Assembly: GCA_941918925.1 (NCBI GenBank)
Contig: OW799233.1
Coordinates: forward strand, 130,038,833 to 130,102,832
Source: Phyto melanocephala
Lineage: Eukaryota; Arthropoda; Insecta; Diptera; Rhinophoridae
Reading direction: 5' to 3'
DNA: 64,000 nt
The stretch's first letter is position 1. Every line of letters starts with the position of its first letter. The notes under the pieces were generated by a model that made no database searches, was not told where the DNA came from, and saw nothing but the letters and a program-made list of their open reading frames with translations. This document shows, piece by piece, positions 1 through 12,169 of this stretch. The position numbers and the translations under genes were made by a program.

Positions 1-125
1 CAACCACTTTGAAGGCAAAACAATGTTTACCAGGTCAGCTTGTATTAAATAATAAAGATAATAACCAAATTTGAACTGAGTACTTATGTTTTTAATTTGC
101 AAAGTTTTTAAAGAAATATTGAATA

Positions 126-653
126 TCTATATATATAAAATTCAATGCCATTTTTCGTTGTAATTTTATAACTCAAGAACGGGCTCACCTATCCGAACCA
201 AATGTTTAGGCTTTGTTCAAACTATTGAATAGATGGTTTATGTTAAGTTTGCATAAAATCCGTCGAGCGGTTTACGGGTAAAAGAGGGTAAAATCGGTAA
301 CTCAGCATCTCTAAAGATATCACAAAAATTCAGAAGGGACCAAGAGCCTGTTAAAAATAATTAGAAAGGTGTCTGGTACTTTTTAGAAATTTTGAGTTTT
401 AAGGGGATAAAACGGGTAAAAACTGAATTTTGGTACTTTATTGAACAGCATTTATCTTTAAGAGGGATAGCAATAGGAAAAAAGTAAAAACGTAGTTTTG
501 CTCTCCTTGAAAGACTCTATAATGAATTTTTGTACTTTTTTGAAATTTTCGTACATAATTTTTTTTTTTTTTTGAAGAAATGAATTTGATGTTCCAATTA
601 AATTTTTTTATTATTTTACTTGATACGTAGCGAAGCACGTACCGGGCGGCTAG
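126..653 (+). mobile_element. Non-autonomous Helitron H1
   Basis: Begins TCTATATATATAAAAT directly after an A and ends GGGCGGCTAG directly before a T. This is the 5'-TC...CTAG-3' signature of Helitrons inserted between A and T. The interior has no transposase and does not match the array-bearing Helitrons further on, so it is a different subfamily. The short open frame on the minus strand inside it is not convincing coding sequence. Confidence 0.7.
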
Positions 654-1094
654 TTGTGTATATTGTGTGTGACACCTATTATTATTAAAATTTTATTTTT
701 AAATATCTAGCAGATGATAATACATAGCGATATTCTCCAGATAAGGTATATATTTATAAGAAACTAATGTTTGGTAATTAAGTTGTCATATTTTGTTTCA
801 TATAGCAGAAACTTTAACTAATCAGCCTTACATTATGAGCTAGCTTTCGTTTAGCTTATCGATACGGTGACCATACGTTCTAAATTATTCAGAACAATAC
901 TTTATTGAAGAGTCTTGCTCTTGTTTTGTATATTATTTTCTGTTTAAAATTTGTTTTTGTCCTATCAATACAGTTTTAATCAACAATGGAAAATGTTAAA
1001 AAAATATCAATATTTATTGTCCTAGTTTTAGTTTTCAATGTTACCATTTGAATACATATGTTTTTGACTGAATAAAACCACATTGAAAGCTTTT
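654..1094. other. AT-rich intergenic, nothing recognised
   Basis: No open frame, repeat end or RNA-like signal was recognised in this stretch between a Helitron and a mini-me-like relic. Confidence 0.5.
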
Positions 1095-1330
1095 TATAAC
1101 CAGCATCTGTGCTGTCAAGGGTATATATAGCTCTGTCATTCCGTTGTAAACATTACACAATCTTCATTTGCGACCGCATAAAGAATACATTTCCCGAAAG
1201 TTTATAATGAGGGAAGTTAATTAAGTGACTATCATCTGTCCGTGTGTTTTTTGAAATCAACATATGTTTCACGTACGGTTAAGTGACATCAAACCTTAAG
1301 AAATATTGGGGAGAAAATTGGTGTTGCAAA
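1095..1330 (+). repeat. mini-me/DINE-1-like repeat relic R1
   Basis: Diverged head of the repeat family seen intact at 8259-8967. It has the landmarks GGTATATATAGC, a match to TTGTCATTCCG, a CCGCATAAAGAATA block and a single short GTCCGTGTG tract followed by TTGAAATCAAC. The 3' part with the TTCGGC hairpin is missing or unrecognisable. Confidence 0.55.
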
Positions 1331-1359
1331 TCAGCAGAATCGGGCAAAAGTTTGCTGAG

Positions 1360-2280
1360 TAGGGATGGGCAAAAAATATCGATATATCAAAATATCGATA
1401 TTTAAAAAAAAAAATCAATATATATGGCCGATATTTCAAAACCCGATATATCGATACATCGATTCTTATTTACGAGTATCGTTTTCAGAACCTTTTCGAA
1501 TATTTTTAAAGCTCTATAACTTTCTTCAACAATACTGGCTGGCATCACCGCATGCATCATATGTTTTTCACCATAATTTTTTATGACGTCTAGCAAAGCC
1601 ATTCCTATTTTAAATTTAGTCCGTCAAATGATGCAACACCCACCTCCTTCGCCCACTTTAGGGCTTCTTATAAAAGACGCTTTTCTGAAAAAGGTTGAAG
1701 AAAAAATATAACAAAATATTTTTATTTCAATAGCTACCATATTGAACCCAAGGTTCAAGAGTATTCTTTTTACTTCTAAAACAGCTGCCTCAAATGCGAT
1801 ATTAAAAATAAGCGATATAATTCGCTCAAAACATAGTAAGAGGGAACAAGTTTCTCCCCCGCTTTGAGGTCTGCTGAAAGAAGCTAATTGACAGGGAATC
1901 ACATAAAGCAAAGAGTTCTTCTGATGTCCATATCCGATGAGTATTGGTTTGAATAATATGTAATCGTAAGGTGATGGTTTCGTGACTTATTTGATGGCAT
2001 TTAAAATTTTGTTCTATATTTTTTTAGCTTTAATACGGCCACAATATTTGTTGTTGATTTTTTTTAGTATTTTATTGTTTTTATTGAATTGTATGCGAAA
2101 ATCAATATTTACATGTGTATGTATTATGTGTATTTAATTTTTTAACTTGGAATATTTTGACAACATTGTTTCGATATATCGAAATATCGATGTTTTTAAA
2201 AAATATATATCGATACTATTGAATAATATCGATACGATATATATCGCTACATCTTTGCTATTTGCCCATCACCACTACTA
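1360..2280. mobile_element. TIR DNA transposon remnant, possibly hAT
   Basis: The left end reads TAGGGATGGGCAAA and the right end, on the reverse strand, TAGTGGTGATGGGCAAA, giving imperfect terminal inverted repeats. GGGATGGGCAA ends are common in insect hAT elements. Both ends are rich in ATCGATAT blocks. Two short minus-strand frames (1402-1602 and 1624-1911) lie inside but show no transposase motif I can defend. I could not find an exact 8-bp target duplication. A similar left end recurs at about 46287. Confidence 0.45.
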
Positions 2281-3064
2281 AGATATCAGCATATCAACAT
2301 GACTGCTTCTATTCTGACATTTATTTAACAGCGAAATCAAAAATGTTTACCTCTCGGATTATTTATTGACACGTTTGCTACTATTTAAATATACGATTTT
2401 CCTCTTGGGCTATTCTAATTTTAGAACGAATTCGTAAAGTTATAGACAAAAATAATTTGGAAAAATATTTTTTTAAATATATCTTTAAGCTCTTAATTAA
2501 TTTTAGGATAGTGAAAACAAATCTTAAGTCATAGACTGGAAATATATTCAAGAAGAAATCTTTTTTTTTTTTTTTTTTTCTAAATCTTACAAACGAACAT
2601 TGACGATTTTTTCAGTTTCAAGACAACCAAGGGACTCGGCATAAATATCTAATAAAAGGGCTTGACTTACAGAATACAATTTCTTATAACAAATCTAAAA
2701 TCTATCATAGCTGCTCCTACAAAATGACGGAGAAACAGTGTATATACAAGGGTGATCGATTATTCGACTTTTTTAAGAAACCGATTTTCAAATAGTTTGA
2801 AATTTAGAATTTAAAAAAAGCCGGTTAACCGGTTCGAATATATAACATATAATATTTAAAGAAAAAATTAAAAAATATTGTAAAAAAAGATTATAATAAA
2901 AATTATATCTGAATATGGAATTTTTACAGTTTATATACGTTTGGCTGCACAATTACACAATAGTGCAATAACTGACATGAATGCTGTAGACAAATTTAGT
3001 TTTAATTAGTTGAATTTAAGGACAAAAGGTACTCTTTACAAGTAAAATAAACAAATGCAATAAA

Positions 3065-3936
3065 TCTATATATATATATAAAAGTGAAACTCTGTGTGTG
3101 TGTGTGTGTGTTAGCTATAGACTCCGAAACTGTAAAACCGATCGGGCTCAAACTTTGGTAAGTTGTTGTACACATACCAGGGAGTGTTTATGGGTGAAAA
3201 AAAGTGGGCGGGGCCACGCCCATAAAAAAAAGTTATAATTTTGAGGTACTTGCACTGGACCGATTTTTCTGAAACTTTGCACACATATCGAGCTGTCATG
3301 ACTTAATAATTTTGTGATAAGAAAAGTGGGCGGGGCCACGCCCCTAAAAAAGTTTTAATTTTGAGGTACTTGCACTGAACCGATTTTTCTGAAACTTTGG
3401 ACACATACTAAGCTGTCATAACCATATAACTTCGTGATTAGAAAAGTGGGCAGGGCCACGCCCATAAAAAAAAGGTTATAATATTGAGGTATTTGCACCA
3501 GACCGATTTTTTTGAAACTTTGCACACATATCGAGCTGTCATGACTAAATAATTTCGTGATTAGAAAAGTGGGCAATAACACGCCCATAAAAAATATGTA
3601 TCATTTTGAGGTACTTGCACTGAACAGATTATTCTGAAACTTTGCACACATATTGAGCTGTTATGACTTTACAATTTCGTGATTAGAAAAGTGGGCAGGG
3701 CCACGCCCATAAAAAAAATTATAATTTTGAGGTACTTGCACTGGTCCGATTCTTCTGAAACTTTGCACACATATTGAGTTGTTATGACTTTACAATTTCG
3801 TGATAAGAAAAGTGGGCGATGCCACGCCCATAAAAAAAATTATAATATTTAGGTTTTTGCACTTGATATTCAATTAAAATTCAGAATGCATTTCGATTCA
3901 TTAAGGGGCGTAGCAACGCGCGCCGGGTTTGGCTAG
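3065..3936 (+). mobile_element. Helitron H2 with internal ~120-bp array
   Basis: Starts TCTATATATATATATAAAAG after an A and ends GCCGGGTTTGGCTAG. A GCGT-AGCA-ACGC hairpin lies just upstream of the CTAG, which is the expected Helitron 3' hairpin. The body is six tandem copies of a unit of about 120 bp. Each unit carries a GTGGGC...GCCC palindrome (near 3204, 3326, 3446, 3569, 3691 and 3812), then TGAGGTACTTGCACTGG and TGAAACTTTGCACACAT. No Rep/helicase is encoded. The next Helitron begins at the following base. Confidence 0.85.
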
Positions 3937-3956
3937 TCTATATATATAAAAGTGAA

Positions 3957-4002
<46 letters not shown>

Positions 4003-4825
4003 CTATAGACTCCTAAACTGTAAAACCGATCGGGCTCAAACTTTGGTAAGTTGTTGTACACATACCAGGGAGTGTTTATGGGTGGAAAAAAGTGGGCGGG
4101 GCCACGCCCATAAAAAATTAGTTATCAGTTTTAGCTACTTGCACTTGACCGATTTTTCTGAAACTTTGCACACATATCGAGCTGTCATGACTAAAAAATT
4201 TTGTGTTAAGAAAAGTGGGCGGGGCCACGCCCCTAAAAAAGTTTAAATTTTGAGGTACTTGCACTGGACCGATTTTTCTGAAACTTTGCACACATATTAA
4301 GCTGTCATGACCTTATAATTTCCTGATTAAAAAGTGGGCGGGGCCACGCCCACAAAAAATTAGTTATCAGTTTTAGCTACTTGCACTGGACCGAATTTTT
4401 TGAAACTTTGCACACATATCGAGCTGCCATGACTAAATAATTTCGAAATTAGAAAAGTGGGCAGTACCACGCCCATAAAAAACAGGTATCATTTTGAGCT
4501 ACTTGCACTGGACCGATTATACTGAAATTTTGCACACATATTGAGCTATTATGACTTTACAATTTCGTGAAAAGAAAAGTGGGCAGGGCCACGCCCATAA
4601 AAACAATTATAATTTTGAGGTACTTGCACTGGTCCGATTCTTCTGAAACTTTGCACACATATTGAGCTGTTATGACTTTACAATTTCGCGATTAAAAAAG
4701 TGGGCAATGCCACGCCCATAAAAAAAATTATAATATTTAGGTTTTTGCACTTGATATTCAATTAAAATTCAGAATGCATTTCAAATTCATTAAGGGGCGT
4801 AGCAACGCGCGCCGGGTTTGGCTAG
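3937..4825 (+). mobile_element. Helitron H3, fused head-to-tail to H2
   Basis: Starts TCTATATATATAAAAG at the base after the CTAG end of H2 and ends CGCCGGGTTTGGCTAG before a T. It begins with a (TG)n run, followed by six palindrome-bearing units of about 120 bp like those of H2. The 3' 90 bp are nearly identical to H2. No host base separates the two copies. Confidence 0.85.
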
Positions 4826-5543
4826 TTATAAATAAATAAGACTTTTTAAAAGGCTGTTATAAATTCTTGTATCTCCTTCTGTACATTTTTTAAATGTTAA
4901 ATAGATTTTTTTAACTAATATGCACTAACGTATTTTGTTTAAAATTGTTTCTGTAATTTGAAATACATTTTAAAGGATAGGGAGAAAATCTTTAAAATTT
5001 CATTTTAAGAATTCTTTCTTATACCCCTGACAGACATACAAATATAGGCATAAACTAGTTTGTTCGATGGCTTAATTGAAATTTAAGTTGACACACACTA
5101 AATGCCATTAATTAAAATTAGGATATGGAAGGAGAGATTATTGGGTTTTCTTTATTGTAACTACACTTTTTACCTAAAAGTGATCTTTTAACGTTAGGTT
5201 TATATCCCATAAAAATAATATTTAAGCTCAATTATTTTTCTTTTTCTACATTTGTTTTTTAAACAACAAATAAATTTCTTACAATATTATGAAAGAATAT
5301 ATAATAGTAATTATTTTTTTTGATTTTTGAAAACTTATTGCGTACTAAATATACTATGGTACTATTGGTTATAAAGATATATGAAAATAAACTTAAAAAA
5401 ATAAAAAACCGGCTTCTTTGGATAAAAAAACGGTGTATTCGATATTCGAAAAATTAACATTTAGAAAAAACCGCCAGCTAAAAGAGGAAAAAAACCGGGT
5501 TTCCCACCGGTTGTAAAACCGAGTCGATCACCCTAGTATATAC

Positions 5544-7899
5544 ATATGTGCCGAGTCATGAACTAAAATGTATCCCCTTTAAACCCTCAATATTGATATC
5601 AAATAAAAGGGTTTGAACAATAAAATTTAAGAATGCATCCTAAACAAAATGGCGGATATATTGCATTTATAGCCTTACAAATATTAAAATATCACAAATA
5701 AAGGTTTGATTAGAAAAACATATAATGGTATATAAGATCGGGCACCGCTATTTGCTTTTTGTAAATTTTTGCATTTTAGTTTGTTAAAAAAAAGAAAACC
5801 AAAAATATAATAAATTCATATGTGTTTAAAGTAAAGATGTAGGGTTTTTTGTTTGTACTTTACACATAGTTCCTGTTTTTATTTACATATTTTCTTGTTC
5901 TGTATATTAATTTAAATATTATTGTCACCGTACTTATCGGTCACCTTTAGTTTAGAGTGGAAAAAAATAAATAAATTACCCACTGTAAAATGCATACATA
6001 GTGTCTTAAAGCTAAGAGTATATAAATCTACTGTGCACTGTACTGTGCAGTTAAAAATGTTTCAACTAGAGCATGTTCTATTTTGAATTGTCAAAGAATC
6101 TGACATCAGCTGTTTTGCAAGGCAATTGTTTGTGGCGCCAGAAACAAATTGTACAATTGACAAAGCCTCTGTAAAAAACATAGTGTAAAAAAGTGCCTTA
6201 AGATGAGCTTTCCTTTATTATTATTTGTCACTTTTAAATTAAAATGCTCTTGTAATAACGAACAACGAACAACAGATAACTGTACGATAACATCCTAACT
6301 TTAGCTATTGGTTAGTTAAAATAATGGCCCTTAGTGTTACAAATACTCTAACAAACTAAAATTGTTTGTCAAATCCTCGCAAAGTCAAGTGAAATTTGGA
6401 AAAACAGTAAAAACATTTAAATGTCACATTGAATTGTAGTGGAAAAGTCAGACCAAGTAAAACAAAACAATGTAAATAGATTGAGACACTAATATTACAC
6501 TTGGGAACGAACTTATTTACTTCATCTTCCTCTTTGACTTTGTATATTTATTTATTTATTTTTTTCTCAACACATAAAAAGCCACTTAAAGAGCCACACT
6601 AGAGTATGACAACAACAAACAAGAAAAAATGATCATTTAAAAGGTTTAAGTTCTGATGATAATTTTTTAGAGGGAAAATTTCTGTAAACAACAAGAAAAA
6701 ATCCAAGAAAAATTTTTCTGAAGGACATGAAATAAGAAAGAGAAAACAAAGATGACTATAATTTTTAATTTGTGTTAAAGTATTAAAATAAACTTTTCCT
6801 TTATTTGTATTTTTTAGTTCCTCCCTCACTTTTCTATATTGAGTTGACATTTTAATATAAATTTTTTAAAAGAAAATTTTTTTAAGCAGGACATTTTTGT
6901 TGGTTGACATTTGTTGTTGCTTAAGACCATCATAAATTTTGTTTAAATTATTTTGTTAGATGTAATTTTCCCCTTCGTTTGTTTGGTCGCATGTGTTAAA
7001 TAGAAATAAAGTACTTTCGCATATAATGACTGCTTTTTTTTCGGTTTTAAGACCATTATCATTAGTTGTTTGTTTGCTTCAATAAACTTTCATTTTTATG
7101 GGCTATCCTTTTTTCCTCAGCCTTTCGAAGATTCTAAAATTAGGGAGTACTTTTGCCCTTAAAAATTATTTGCTTATTGGCTTTATAATTCTAAAAAAAA
7201 GATTTCATTTTGTTTGACAATAACTGTTAATAACATAATTGAATTTTTACTACTCCTTTTCACTATTCATTGTCATCCTAAAGCCATTGAGCTGTGAGGG
7301 TTGGCTTATTAAATGATTATTATAAGGTTAATTTTTTTAACCGTAATGTAAAGTTTTCTTTCTTGATTTAATTTAATTTAAGAATCTCTCCTTAAAGTAA
7401 AAACCAACAAGTATTTTGTCTTACTTAAAAATTTATTATCAATACTAATTTACTTAAATGTCCGTCCCTTACGCATCAGCTTTAAAAACAAAACTTATGG
7501 TTACTCTCCGAAAATATTGATGTTTGGGAAGAAAAGAACAATTTAAATTGGTAGTCTTCTATATTTAAATGAAATCACCTTGCCTGTTAATATATGTAGA
7601 GTACCACAATTGTTGCCAATCACATAGATTAAATGTGATAGTAGAATTTTACTGCTCTACAAGATTTCAATTCGGATTATAAATTTATAGCCAGTACTAA
7701 GACATTGTAATTTTAAATTCGATTGCAAGAACTGAACCATTCGATAGGCAATGAATTTGATTGTCTGTTTTTTTTTTTGGGTGAATTTTTAAAAGCTGAA
7801 AAATTAAAATTGAAATAAACTGACCCGTCAAAGCAACGTTATTTTTTTTGTGAAAACTTTAGTAGTCAAATACAAAATAACTAATTTATTGTATGTGTG
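5544..7899. other. AT-rich intergenic, no gene seen
   Basis: 2.4 kb with many homopolymer A/T runs and stop codons in all frames. The 83-residue minus frame at 6599-6850 is low-complexity and has no recognisable domain. No repeat ends were identified. Confidence 0.5.
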
Positions 7900-8258
7900 T
7901 GGGAATGTAATATATGACTGAAAGAGAAATGGAGAGCTGACCACTTTCCCCGACGAGCAACATATCCCGGATAGTTAATTTTTGAATTTAAACGCTTTAC
8001 AATGCGGACATTCCTTGTCCATAACCCAATACCCACTTTCAAATGAGCATAATATTTAATAACTCATACTCGAACACTAGCCGACGGAATTAATTCGATA
8101 TAAATCCTCGATGTACTTGTTGGCTTTGTTGGTCATTTGCTCTGCGTGTATAAACTACGAATCGATACGCTAGTCTTTGTTCTAAGTAGTAGCTTTTTCT
8201 TATTTTGTCCAGCCATCTTAATTTTTCAGTTTGATTTGTTCTTTTATTCTTTATGTTT
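7900..8258. other. GC-richer unassigned stretch left of R2
   Basis: Locally less AT-rich than the surroundings (for example CCCCGACGAGC and CTAGCCGACGG). Similar composition resumes at 8968-9140 on the other side of repeat R2, so R2 may have inserted into an older element, possibly a decayed LTR. No coding motif or LTR boundary could be shown. Confidence 0.3.
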
Positions 8259-8404
8259 TTATACCCTTCACCTGTGGTGCACAAAGGTATATATAGCTTT
8301 GTCATTCCGTTTGTAATTTCTACAATTTTCATTTCCGACCCCATAAAGTATATATTTTCTGAAAGCTTATGAATAGAGGAGTCGATTAAGCCCTGACCGT
8401 CTGT

Positions 8405-8435
<31 letters not shown>

Positions 8436-8967
8436 TCCGTGTGTTGGTTGAAATCAACTTTTAGAAGCAACTATATGTTCCTCAGATCTGTATATGGTAT
8501 CAATCTCTTGGAAATATCCAGGAATGAATCGCTATTGAAATTCAGCACAATCGCCCCATAACTTTCTGAGATATGAGCAAAAAACCACGACCACCTCGTT
8601 TTTTTACACAATTACAACAACAACATACATACATACATACAAAAAACATGCCAAAAAAAAAATTACAAAAAAAAAATATATTAAAAATAAAAAAAATAAT
8701 AAAAAAAATTTAAAAAAAAAAAATTTTAAAAAAATTTAAAAAAAAATTTTAAAAAATTTTTTAAAAATTTTTATAAAAAATTTTTTTAAAAAAATTAAAA
8801 AAAAAATAATAAAATATAAATAATATCTTAAATAAAATTTTTTTGGTTCAGCTGGGATTCGATGCCATATTTAGTCTAACCAACCAAACAATTGTTATTG
8901 CATGACTACACGTTGTGAAGGGTATATAAGATTCGGCATGGCCGAATATAGCACTGTTACTTGTTTT
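8259..8967 (+). repeat. mini-me/DINE-1-like repeat R2
   Basis: Order of parts: TTTATACCCTTCAC, a (TA)-rich box, CATTCCG, GACCCCATAAAGTATATAT, GAGTCGATTAAGCCCTGACC, a GTCTGCCC/GTCC tract, TTGAAATCAACTTTT, a long A/T homopolymer array (about 8640-8840), TTCAGCTGGGATTCGATGCC, then GAAGGGTATATAAG and the hairpin TTCGGC-ATG-GCCGAA before ACTTGTTTTT. (TA)n plus (GTCY)n arrangement is described for dipteran mini-me elements; assignment to that family is from memory. The open frame over the GTCY tract is a repeat artefact. Confidence 0.75.
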
Positions 8968-9180
8968 TATTTCACATGTGTGTCGATCTAGTCGTTCGAC
9001 GGCTCAAATCAGGTCTTAGCGTCTTGCTGACATTATTTACTGTACAAAATACACAAATTCACGGTACCGGATGCTAAGAGACACCTTCAACACCCATACG
9101 CTGGGACCTATATGGTTCATTGAGTTTCCCAATTTATCTTACCTACCTCTCCATAATTTAAAAAAAAAAATATATGTAAA
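8968..9180. other. GC-richer unassigned stretch right of R2
   Basis: Contains segments such as GGTACCGGATGCTAAG and is compositionally like 7900-8258. It is probably part of the same older sequence interrupted by R2. It ends in an A-run just before the mariner relic. Confidence 0.3.
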
Positions 9181-9192
9181 TATATATTTACT

Positions 9193-9444
9193 TTGTCCAT
9201 AGTGAAATTATATGAATTTAAATGGTGCGATTTAAAGACTTTAAACTATTTTTTGTGGGGCTATGTTAAAGTCTATACACACATGCCCGCTTCAATAGAC
9301 GCAATGGAAGACAACATTGAAGCATTTATTCATGAGATACCGGCCGAAATATTGGAAAGAGTATGTCAAAATTGGACTAAGCGGATGGACCATTTGAGGC
9401 GCAGTCACGGTCAACATTTGCATGAAATAATCTTCAAACATTAA
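9193..9444 (+). pseudogene. Mariner-type transposase, C-terminal fragment
   Basis: An 83-residue frame aligning by eye to the C-terminus of Tc1/mariner transposases. It has CDLKTLNYFLWGYVK, where the Asp after Cys is the third catalytic residue, then an ALEDNI-like helix, a NWTKRMDHLRRSHG segment and terminal HEIIFKH. The N-terminal two thirds, including the first two catalytic acids, are absent. Downstream, AAAAAATCACGCTTTAC near 9536-9552 resembles the 3' inverted repeat. It is a 5'-truncated relic and cannot be active. Confidence 0.75.
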
Positions 9445-9786
9445 ATTATATGGACCGTACTATCGATTCAATTAAAGATTTTATGCATTTTTCTGAATTT
9501 TATGTGTTTTTTTTTAACTTTCCTATAGCTCTTAAAAAATCACGCTTTACTATACATAAGTATTTATATGCTACTTAAATCATGCATGTTTTTAAATTGT
9601 ATTTCATATGTGTACTTGATACTCGTGATTTTCTTTAAATTGAAAATGTAAAATTACACTTTCACGTTTAAGAGAGCTCAAGTGAATGATGTTTCACTTT
9701 ATCTGGTTAGTGATGTATACTTCTCGTTCAGAAATGTATAACGTTTATTTACCTGTAAGAAACTACATATATTCATACTTAATATA

Positions 9787-9957
9787 TCGATGGTCACAAG
9801 TAGAAAGGCCATAACATTAAAAATTTAACGCAACAGCATTAAGGTCCATAGTTTTACAAGAATTTCCTTCATGATTAAACAGTTTCTATTACGTTTTTAC
9901 TTTCTCCTGTAAAGTTACAATTATTTGAGTGAGGGCCTTTCTACTTGTGACCAACGA
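9787..9957. mobile_element. TA-flanked MITE, family M, copy 1
   Basis: 171 bp with terminal inverted repeats TCGATGGTCACAAGTAG / CTACTTGTGACCAACGA extending through AAAGGCC. It is flanked by TA on both sides, consistent with a Tc1/mariner-mobilised MITE. Three further copies lie at 28209, 30355 and 49765. No coding sequence. Confidence 0.8.
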
Positions 9958-12169
9958 TACGTATGAATGTACACATAGAGAAAAACTGTGGCTTTTTGAT
10001 AGCACACAATCGTATTGAGTCATTTTTCTACCTTCGAGCATTCGTTCGCTCATAAGTACTTTCATTTTTGTTTGTAAATCTTGTACATCTTTTACATTTT
10101 AAATACACCGCACTCACTGTACGTAAGTTTGTAAGTACACATGTATGTATTTTATTGAAAACATAGAAAATTGCAAAAATAGGATGCCTTTTCTCTAATT
10201 CTTGTTCTTCTTTGAGTGGACTTCAAGTGGAAACAACTTGTTACACAAGTGGTTTACTTTGTGGCTATTTCCAATATTGTGTAGTTTATTATTTTTCAAT
10301 TCTATTCGAGCTTTTCTTCTTTCATTTTCAATTTGTATGTCAACAGGTCTATTGGTGTTCAGGACAGTGAGAATTAAGGTGGTAATGACGATGGGGTGAT
10401 TAGTCTTAGGAAATAAATTAAAATCGAATGTAGAATGTACAACAGATGTTAAAGCGGATTAAGTTGTTCAATGAGAATAGAAAAAATTAAAAATAAATAA
10501 ATTGAAGTAAACTACAAAGGATACACTTGAGGCTGTATTTTTAAATCTAGGCCAATGCATTATCTATCTAATGAATATTTTAAATGTAAATATTATAATA
10601 TTTTCTTATTATTTATGTGTTTAAAAAAACCACATTCGTTGGTATTTAAAAATAAATGAAAATAAAAATACTATATATAAATTAGAAATGCCGAACCTTA
10701 TTCACCTTTCAATAACATATGCGCAATAATAAATGTATTTATTTATGTATGTACATATGTGTATGCAAATTTTTATGATTTATTTAAATATTTATCAGAA
10801 GAAGTTGTAGTGCTTTTCTCCTATCGTCGTCATTTACGATTATTTAGCATGACTTAAATCTTTCCAAACTGCGATTACCTGATAAATAAATATAACTTGA
10901 TTTAACTGATTAGAAACACATTTAATAACAATGACAGGTATGTCCTGGTTCACACACAGAAAATTTTCTGTCGCAAGTTCATTTTTCAAATCCGGTTTTA
11001 ACTTACTTTCTTATTAACACAGAAAAAATTATGTTTCAGCAATTCCTTTTGTGTATTTAATTTATATGTGCTAATAAAAAAAAACAAATTTCAATTACCC
11101 GCAGGTCCGTACTCATACTTAATTTGTCTTCCCTATGTTTCCTAAAAGCATAGACTATGTTGTAAAAGTTAGTATGATCTCTAAATTAAAAAATCATCAG
11201 CTTTACTTTGAAATTATTTTTTTTCTGTTTTAAAAAATTTTAGATTAATTATGTATATCATTAAATTTACATACATACTTATGAATAAAAAAAAATAGTT
11301 AGAAAATTATAAAATTTTTTAAAAGTTTTTTAAAGAGTAATTTTTTGAACTACTACAAATTACCTTGATAAATTTTCTTTTGATAAAAAAATTTAATTCA
11401 CTATTACTTTATGCCACATTTTCAATAAATTTTACCTTTACGAAAAATTTTCCTTAATAATAATTTTTTTTAAAGAAAAAATACCTTGTATTTTTTTTTT
11501 TTTAATTTTAATCGTTTCGATTTTCTAATTAGCATCTCTTAAATACAAAACGTATAAAGAGTTATCCATTTAGTGGTTTCAAAATAGCCGGTCTGACAAA
11601 GCAATTATCTGTAGTTTAAACGGCTAGAAAAGATAATATTTAAAAAATTCAGCAATAAAGCTCATTTCTCACCTGGTGGATACGTCAACATGCTAAATTC
11701 TCACATATAGACCATTGCATCCGGAAAAAGTGTCTGTTCAAAGCGAATTATGATCTGAAGGAGTCATTAGGCCGTATTCATCTCGAAAAAATGCTAAAAG
11801 CATCGTTTAAATCACCTCTTGAATTTTGTATTGGATTCCAATAAGACTTTTAAAATTTTCTAAATACATACAAGTATTTTATCCCTTTGTTTTACCAACT
11901 AGTTAATTTTTTCGCAACTAGTGGTATGTAGTTGATGCCTGGATTATAATTAATGGAGATAAGTGACTATTTTAGCATTGCGATGTTCTAAAGTTAACTA
12001 CTAATAGTTAGCTTAAACTAATTGTATTTAAGTAAACTATTTATTTTAAATTGTTTACCTTTTTTAAAATATTTTTATTTTTTTTTTATAATTTTATATA
12101 GAAATATGTTCGAAATTAATATATGTATGTATTTTATAAAATAATTTAGTTTCAACAAAACTTCATGTA
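9958..12169. other. AT-rich intergenic with small repeat relics
   Basis: No coding region is supported. A short segment near 10859-10900 (ACCTGATAAATAAATAT) resembles one end of the CAAGGC MITE family at 37752-37959. The 65-residue plus frame at 10202-10399 shows no domain. Confidence 0.45.

Larger units (their letters stand above)
2748..5535. mobile_element. hAT-like TIR element A, split by two Helitrons
   Basis: The ends are AAGGGTGATCGAT and, in reverse complement, TAGGGTGATCGACTCGG. They are flanked by the exact 8-bp duplication GTATATAC (2740-2747 and 5536-5543), as expected for hAT transposition. Subterminal blocks with CCGGTTAACCGG and CCGGTT motifs match element B at 12284-13578 in inverted order. 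The tandem Helitrons at 3065-4825 account for 1761 bp, leaving a core of about 1.03 kb without a transposase frame, so it is non-autonomous. Confidence 0.8.

Noticed and set aside
2830..2860. GGTTCGAAT resembling a tRNA B box
   Set aside because: Lies in the subterminal CCGGTT block of hAT element A, with no A box or cloverleaf.
3962..4246. 94-residue frame starting MCVCVCVC
   Set aside because: Reads the (TG)n run and array units of Helitron H3; not a protein-coding gene.
3204..4720. Regularly spaced palindromic repeats resembling a CRISPR array
   Set aside because: The whole ~120-bp unit repeats, spacers included, inside Helitron ends in eukaryotic DNA with no cas genes.
8090..8470. 126-residue minus frame with RADGQTGRRTDG repeats
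   Set aside because: The repeats are translated GTCY microsatellite of a mini-me-like element. The same happens at 34272-34595, 35322-35546 and 36175-36579.
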